Positions 59,553-64,000 of a DNA stretch of 64,000 nt are shown here, one piece after another. A model generated the notes under the pieces. The model was not told the DNA's origin. It did not search any database and worked only from the letters and a program-made list of their open reading frames with translations. Each line of letters begins with the position of its first letter. Position 1 is the first letter of the stretch. The stretch lies in NCBI RefSeq assembly GCF_000759835.1, contig NZ_BBNB01000004.1, forward strand, positions 111,212 to 175,211, in the 5' to 3' direction. The translations under genes and the position numbers were made by a program. Source of the stretch: Citrobacter sedlakii NBRC 105722 (GTDB taxonomy: Bacteria; Pseudomonadota; Gammaproteobacteria; Enterobacterales; Enterobacteriaceae).

Positions 59553-60482
59553 ATGAAAACCGCAGGCAAACTTGTCGTTCTCGGCAGCATTAATGCTGAC
59601 CATATTCTTAATCTTGAGACATTTCCTGCACCTGGTGAGACGGTCACCGGAAATCACTATCAGGTCGCTTTTGGTGGTAAAGGCGCGAATCAGGCAGTGG
59701 CTGCGGGACGCAGCGGGGCAAACATTGCGTTTATTGCCTGTACCGGTGATGACGATATCGGAAGTAGCATTCGTCAGCAACTGGCGAGCGACAATATCAA
59801 CGTCGACCCTGTCAGCGTAATTGACGGCGAACCCACAGGCGTAGCGCTGATTTTCGTCAACGGCGAAGGTGAAAACGTGATCGGTATTCATGCCGGGGCT
59901 AACGCGGCGCTGTCGCCTGCGCGGGTTGAGGCGCAGCGTGAGCGCATCGCTGAGGCTTCCGCATTGCTGATGCAACTGGAATCGCCGATCGACAGTGTAC
60001 TGGCAGCCGCCAACATCGCGCATGAAAATCATACCACTGTCGTACTGAATCCTGCGCCAGCCCGCGTATTATCAGACGAACTGCTGGCGCTGGTGGATAT
60101 CATCACTCCGAACGAAACTGAAGCGGAAAAGCTAACCGGTATCCGTGTCGAAAATGATGAAGATGCGGCAAAAGCCGCGCAGGTTCTGCATAAAAAAGGT
60201 ATCGATACGGTGCTCATTACATTAGGCAGCCGCGGTGTCTGGGCCAGCGTGAAAGGTGAAGGTCAGCGCGTGCCGGGCTTTAAGGTCGAGGCTGTCGACA
60301 CCATTGCCGCGGGCGATACCTTTAACGGCGCGCTAATTGCGGCGTTACTGGAAGACAAGGCGCTGTCTGATGCGATTCGTTTCGCGCACGCCGCCGCAGC
60401 GATTGCCGTTACCCGTAAAGGCGCTCAGCCTTCCGTACCGTGGCGTGAAGAAATTGAGGCGTTTTTAGGTCAGCAGAGGTAA
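59553..60482 (+). CDS. rbsK: Ribokinase
   Basis: A 309-residue PfkB-family kinase that phosphorylates ribose at O5. It shows the ribose-binding GSINADHILNL (about 9-19), GGKGANQAVAAGRSG (about 41-55) and the catalytic signature DTIAAGDTFNGAL with the base Asp. The ATG at 59553 gives the family N-terminus; an ATG five codons upstream is also open. It ends three bases before rbsR. Confidence 0.97.
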   Translation: MKTAGKLVVLGSINADHILNLETFPAPGETVTGNHYQVAFGGKGANQAVAAGRSGANIAFIACTGDDDIGSSIRQQLASDNINVDPVSVIDGEPTGVALIFVNGEGENVIGIHAGANAALSPARVEAQRERIAEASALLMQLESPIDSVLAAANIAHENHTTVVLNPAPARVLSDELLALVDIITPNETEAEKLTGIRVENDEDAAKAAQVLHKKGIDTVLITLGSRGVWASVKGEGQRVPGFKVEAVDTIAAGDTFNGALIAALLEDKALSDAIRFAHAAAAIAVTRKGAQPSVPWREEIEAFLGQQR

Positions 60483-60485
60483 CGC

Positions 60486-61484
60486 TTGGCTACAATGAAG
60501 GATGTTGCCCGCCTGGCGGGCGTTTCCACTTCTACCGTTTCGCACGTCATTAATAAGGATCGCTTTGTCAGTGAAGCGATTACTGACAAAGTCGAAGCGG
60601 CGATCAAAACGTTGAATTACGCCCCTTCAGCCCTGGCGCGCAGCCTGAAGCTGAATCAAACGCGCACCATCGGTATGCTTATCACCGCGAGTACCAATCC
60701 CTTTTACTCTGAACTGGTGCGCGGCGTAGAACGCAGTTGCTTCGAGCGCGGCTACAGCCTGGTATTATGCAATACCGAAGGCGATGAGCAACGTATGAAC
60801 CGCAATCTGGAAACGCTGATGCAAAAACGGGTAGATGGTTTACTGCTGCTCTGTACCGAAACGCACCAGCCGTCGCGCGAAATCATGCAGCGTTACCCGT
60901 CGATCCCCACCGTAATGATGGACTGGTCGCCCTTTGACGGCGAGGGCGACAGCGATCTCATTCAGGATAACTCATTGCTCGGCGGCGACTTAGCCACGCA
61001 GCATCTTATTGCTAAAGGCTTTACCCGTATCGCCTGTATCACCGGGCCTTTGGATAAAACGCCGGCCCGGCTGCGTGTTGAGGGGTATCGCGCCGCGATG
61101 CAGCGCGCAGGGCTTACCGTTCCTGCGGGCTATGAAATCATGGGCAATTTTGAGTTTGGCGGCGGGTTTGCGGCTATGCAGGAACTGCTCGCGCATCCGC
61201 AGCGACCCCAGGCCGTGTTTGCCGGGAATGATGCGATGGCTGTCGGCGCGTATCAGGCGTTGTATCAGGCTGGATTGCGGATCCCGCAGGATATGGCGGT
61301 GATTGGCTATGACGATATCGAACTGGCACGCTACATGACGCCGCCGCTGACTACCATTCATCAGCCCAAAGATGAACTGGGTGAGCTGGCCATCGATGTG
61401 CTAATACATCGTATGGCGCAGCCCGATTTGCAGCAACAGCGTTTGCAGCTCACTCCTGTTCTGATGGAGCGGGGGTCGGTTTAG
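60486..61484 (+). CDS. rbsR: Ribose operon repressor RbsR
   Basis: A 332-residue LacI-family repressor. The TTG start is followed by the HTH ([20 protein letters not shown], about 4-23) and hinge ([16 protein letters not shown]), then a periplasmic-binding-like effector domain. It binds the CGAAACGTTTCG palindromes before rbsD. It is two residues longer than E. coli RbsR as I recall it (insert in PFDGEGDSD). Its 3' end overlaps the convergent hsrA end by 35 bp. Confidence 0.97.
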   Translation: MATMKDVARLAGVSTSTVSHVINKDRFVSEAITDKVEAAIKTLNYAPSALARSLKLNQTRTIGMLITASTNPFYSELVRGVERSCFERGYSLVLCNTEGDEQRMNRNLETLMQKRVDGLLLLCTETHQPSREIMQRYPSIPTVMMDWSPFDGEGDSDLIQDNSLLGGDLATQHLIAKGFTRIACITGPLDKTPARLRVEGYRAAMQRAGLTVPAGYEIMGNFEFGGGFAAMQELLAHPQRPQAVFAGNDAMAVGAYQALYQAGLRIPQDMAVIGYDDIELARYMTPPLTTIHQPKDELGELAIDVLIHRMAQPDLQQQRLQLTPVLMERGSV

Positions 61485-62877
61485 GCGCGTGACGGTCTTT
61501 GATCAGGTTGCTACCATCTTTCGCTTTCAGCAGCATGAACATCAGCGCAGACACGATCGTGATCGCGCCCATTGTAATAAAGGTGTAGTGGAACTGTTCA
61601 ACCGTACTGGTTCCCTCTACGCCTTCATAAATGCGCAGCACGGCGGCGCTTATCGCCACACCTAAGCTAATCGAAAGTTGCTGCGTTACGGCCAGCACGC
61701 TGTTGCCGCTGCTGGCATTGTCATCGGTCAGGTCGGCAAGTGTGATGGTATTCATCGCTGTGAACTGCGTCGACATCGCCATGCCGAGCACAAACAGCGG
61801 CAGGATCAGCATCCAGACTGGCATTGCGGGCGATTGCAACGAGAATTGCGCAATCATCAGGCCGATAAATACGGTTATCCCCACCAGCGTGGTGCGATAA
61901 CCCAGACGGCGCAGCACCTGGGTCACCATTGATTTAGCCAGAATTGAGCCCAGCGCGGTGGGGGCCATCATGCAACCCGCGATTAACGCCGGAAAACCAA
62001 ATCCCACCTGGAGCATCAGCGGCATCAAAAAAGGCACGCACCCGGTCCCCAGCCGTGTCGCAAGGTTGCCGGTAATTCCGACGGAAAAGGTCCGTGTCTT
62101 AAATAACGACAGAGAAATGAGCGGCGTGGGATGGCGGCGAGCGTGGCGTACATAAGCCAGCAACAGCACAATGCTGAGCAGGATAATGCTCAGCGCAATC
62201 CAGGTGGCGACTATCTTTTCGCCGAACAGCTCCATTCCGCTGGAAAAGAGCACCAGGCTGAGGCCAAACAGAAAGAAGCCAGTCATATCAAATTTGCGGC
62301 GCGGTGTGGTGAAATTCGGCATATATTTGCGCGCGTAAAGAATACCGGCGACGCCAATCGGAATGTTTATCAGGAAGATCCAATGCCAGCTGGCCCAGGT
62401 GACCAGTACGCCGCCCAGCACCGGACCCAGAATTGGTCCTACCAGCCCCGGCATGGTGACGAAGTTCAGAACGGGCAGCAGCTCGCTACGTGGATAGGCG
62501 CGCAACAGCGCCAGACGAGCAACCGGCATCATCATCGCCCCGCCAATGCCCTGAACAACGCGAAAGATAACCAGTTCCGGAAGCGAGCTGGAAAGCGCGC
62601 AGGCAAGTGAACCGAGCGTAAACAGGCTCACCGCCAGCATAAACACACGACGGGTGCCGAAGCGGTCGGCCAGCCATCCGCTTACCGGTATCAGCATCGC
62701 CACCGTCAGGGTATAACTGATAATGGCGGACTGCATGGCCAGCGGTGAACGGTTGAGACTCTGCGCAATGGCAGGTAAAGCGGTGTTCAGAATGGTGGCG
62801 TCCAGCGCCTGCATAAAAAAGGCCATTGCCGCTATCCACGGCAATCCAGCCATACTGCGCGCTTTTTTTCTGATCAT
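61450..62877 (-). CDS. hsrA: MFS transporter HsrA (DHA2 family)
   Basis: A 475-residue inner-membrane protein with about fourteen hydrophobic helices, typical of the DHA2 drug:H+ antiporters. Motif A appears as [13 protein letters not shown] (about 66-78), and [10 protein letters not shown] is the antiporter motif C. Named from E. coli, where overexpression affects homocysteine resistance and RpoS regulation; the true substrate is unknown. It lies 11 bp after yieP in the same direction, so yieP probably regulates it. Confidence 0.92.
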   Translation of the reverse strand: MIRKKARSMAGLPWIAAMAFFMQALDATILNTALPAIAQSLNRSPLAMQSAIISYTLTVAMLIPVSGWLADRFGTRRVFMLAVSLFTLGSLACALSSSLPELVIFRVVQGIGGAMMMPVARLALLRAYPRSELLPVLNFVTMPGLVGPILGPVLGGVLVTWASWHWIFLINIPIGVAGILYARKYMPNFTTPRRKFDMTGFFLFGLSLVLFSSGMELFGEKIVATWIALSIILLSIVLLLAYVRHARRHPTPLISLSLFKTRTFSVGITGNLATRLGTGCVPFLMPLMLQVGFGFPALIAGCMMAPTALGSILAKSMVTQVLRRLGYRTTLVGITVFIGLMIAQFSLQSPAMPVWMLILPLFVLGMAMSTQFTAMNTITLADLTDDNASSGNSVLAVTQQLSISLGVAISAAVLRIYEGVEGTSTVEQFHYTFITMGAITIVSALMFMLLKAKDGSNLIKDRHAPKPTPAPSEQE

Positions 62878-62888
62878 TCTGTATCCCG

Positions 62889-63593
62889 TTAGTTTCCCGG
62901 ACGCTCGTTAGGCGCCATCAGTAAAGCCTGGCAGGCTTTAAACGCGCCGTCAGCGTCGCTTTGCGCAATGGCAACTACTATCGCCTGGTGCAAATCCAGT
63001 TTCACAACGGTGTTATAGGTAATGGCATTGAAGTAGGTGTGATAGACAGAGTGGAACAGTGAGGCAAAAGAGGTGAGGAACGGGTTCGCACTCATCTCAT
63101 AAATATGCTCATGCCAGGCCATATCCACTTCAATCCAGCGCTCACGTTTAAAGTTCTTTTTTAGCGCGACCATTTCTTCCATTAAGGTATTCAGATGCGC
63201 TTTTTGTTCTGCCGTACCCACCGTTGCCGCCAACGCGCAAGCCTGTGGCTCAAGGCTTATCCGCATCACCAGAAAATGATCGATCACCTGCTGGAAGTTT
63301 TCCTCTGTCATCCACCAGTTCAGTAACTCCTGGTCGAGAAAATTCCAGTTAGCCTGTGGCATGACCCGTGTTCCGATACGTGGGCGCGGTAACACCATAC
63401 CTTTGGCGGTTAACGTTTTGACGGCTTCTCTTACTGCGGTGCGGCTAACACCAAACTGATCGCCCAGTTCAATTTCACCGGGAAGAATGTCGCCGGGTGC
63501 GTAATCCCCTTTTAAGATCCGCTGCGCCAGCTTTTCAGCCAGTACCCAGGAAATGTTTTTCTGTGCAGCCAATTGTTGTGCGCTTAAAGGCAT
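62889..63593 (-). CDS. yieP: GntR-family transcriptional regulator YieP
   Basis: A 234-residue FadR-subfamily regulator. The N-terminal winged HTH ([29 protein letters not shown], about 40-68) is followed by a helical FCD effector domain with conserved His residues ([14 protein letters not shown]). It is first in yieP-hsrA and divergent from the rRNA operon. The effector is not established. Confidence 0.93.
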   Translation of the reverse strand: MPLSAQQLAAQKNISWVLAEKLAQRILKGDYAPGDILPGEIELGDQFGVSRTAVREAVKTLTAKGMVLPRPRIGTRVMPQANWNFLDQELLNWWMTEENFQQVIDHFLVMRISLEPQACALAATVGTAEQKAHLNTLMEEMVALKKNFKRERWIEVDMAWHEHIYEMSANPFLTSFASLFHSVYHTYFNAITYNTVVKLDLHQAIVVAIAQSDADGAFKACQALLMAPNERPGN

Positions 63594-63745
63594 GACTGAT
63601 TGTCCTTTCTCTTTTTCTTATTCATTAGTATGCCATCAGGAAGTGTGATTGCGGCTGCAAAAACAGCAAATCGCTTATTTTATGGCACGTTAACGCCTGT
63701 TTTGGTGAAAAAAGGAACAGTTGCGAAATTATTTTAAATTTCCTC

Positions 63746-63773
63746 TTGTCAGCCCGAAATAACTCCCTATAAT
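63746..63773 (+). promoter_or_regulatory. rRNA operon promoter P1
   Basis: -35 TTGTCA (63746-63751), a 16-bp spacer and -10 TATAAT (63768-63773), followed by a GC-rich discriminator (GCGCCACC). An AT-rich UP element (ATTATTTTAAATTT) lies directly upstream. This is the form of E. coli rrn P1 promoters, controlled by ppGpp and Fis. The gap 63594-63745 probably holds Fis sites. Confidence 0.92.
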
Positions 63774-63864
63774 GCGCCACCACTGACACGGAACAACGGC
63801 ACGCAAGCCGCCGGGTCAGCGGGGTTCAGACCAGAACCTCACGGAGAAAAGCAAAAATAAATGC

Positions 63865-63892
63865 TTGACTCTCAAGCGGGAAAGTGTATTAT
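63865..63892 (+). promoter_or_regulatory. rRNA operon promoter P2
   Basis: -35 TTGACT (63865-63870), a 16-bp spacer and -10 TATTAT (63887-63892), about 120 bp after P1, as in the seven E. coli rrn operons. Confidence 0.9.
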
Positions 63893-63903
63893 GCACACCC
63901 CGC

Positions 63904-64000
63904 GCCGCTGAGAAAAAGCGAAGCGGCACTGCTCTTTAACAATTTATCAGACAATCTGTGTGGGCACTCAAAGTGACATGGATTCTTAATGTCTTCGGAC
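63904..64000 (+). ncRNA. rRNA leader with boxB-boxA antitermination site (partial)
   Basis: The boxB hairpin (GCCGCT/AGCGGC, 63904-63927) is followed by boxA TGCTCTTTAACA (63930-63941) and the boxC-like TGTGTGGGCAC. This nut-like leader loads the Nus/SuhB antitermination complex. The 16S rRNA gene itself begins beyond the right edge. By gene order this is the operon called rrnC in E. coli. Confidence 0.9.

Overview
The window is chromosomal DNA of a member of the Enterobacteriaceae, from the replication-origin region. Gene order (gyrB-recF-dnaN-dnaA-rpmH-rnpA-yidD-yidC-mnmE ... phoU-pstBACS ... glmS-glmU-atpCDGAHFEBI-rsmG-mnmG-oriC-mioC-asnC-asnA-viaA-ravA-kup-rbsDACBKR-hsrA-yieP-rrn) and protein lengths match Escherichia coli K-12 almost gene for gene. 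The absence of tnaCAB after mnmE, the oriC sequence and the fimbrial operon between pstS and glmS point to the Salmonella/Citrobacter side of the family. This is inference; I cannot fix the species.

Layout. 1-8600: dgo-type operator at the left edge, yidA, the replication genes gyrB/recF/dnaN/dnaA, then the divergent rpmH-rnpA-yidD-yidC-mnmE cluster for ribosome, RNase P, membrane insertion and tRNA modification. 11800-20091: an 8.3 kb integrated element at the 3' end of mnmE, the site known from Salmonella genomic island 1. It has a P4-type integrase, a second tyrosine recombinase overlapping a zinc-finger/TOPRIM primase, a RepA-like ATPase, an Ash-like ORF, a GNAT acetyltransferase and several genes of unknown function. 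It also has a GC-rich hairpin-filled leader and a row of GGGGGA motifs spaced about 30 bp apart. I see no relaxase, capsid or reverse-transcriptase gene in it.

20295-28592: yieE, chrR, adeP, yieH and the phosphate operon pstSCAB-phoU with Pho boxes. 28730-33603: an AT-rich chaperone-usher fimbrial operon of the Stg/Lpf type. 33875-44757: glmU-glmS (amino-sugar synthesis) and the whole ATP synthase operon with its promoter. 45255-48230: rsmG, mnmG and oriC, with a three-repeat unwinding element and DnaA boxes R1, R2 and R4. 48253-55425: mioC, asnC/asnA, the RavA-ViaA pair and kup. 55512-61484: the ribose operon with two RbsR-type operators and two intercistronic hairpins. 61450-63593: hsrA and yieP. 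63746-64000: the P1/P2 promoters and boxB-boxA antitermination leader of an rRNA operon whose 16S gene starts beyond the right edge.

Most of the window is conserved core genome. The accessory material is the mnmE-integrated element and the fimbrial operon, and the least explained sequences are the structured leader (15181-15750) and the GGGGGA array (18653-18838) inside the element.
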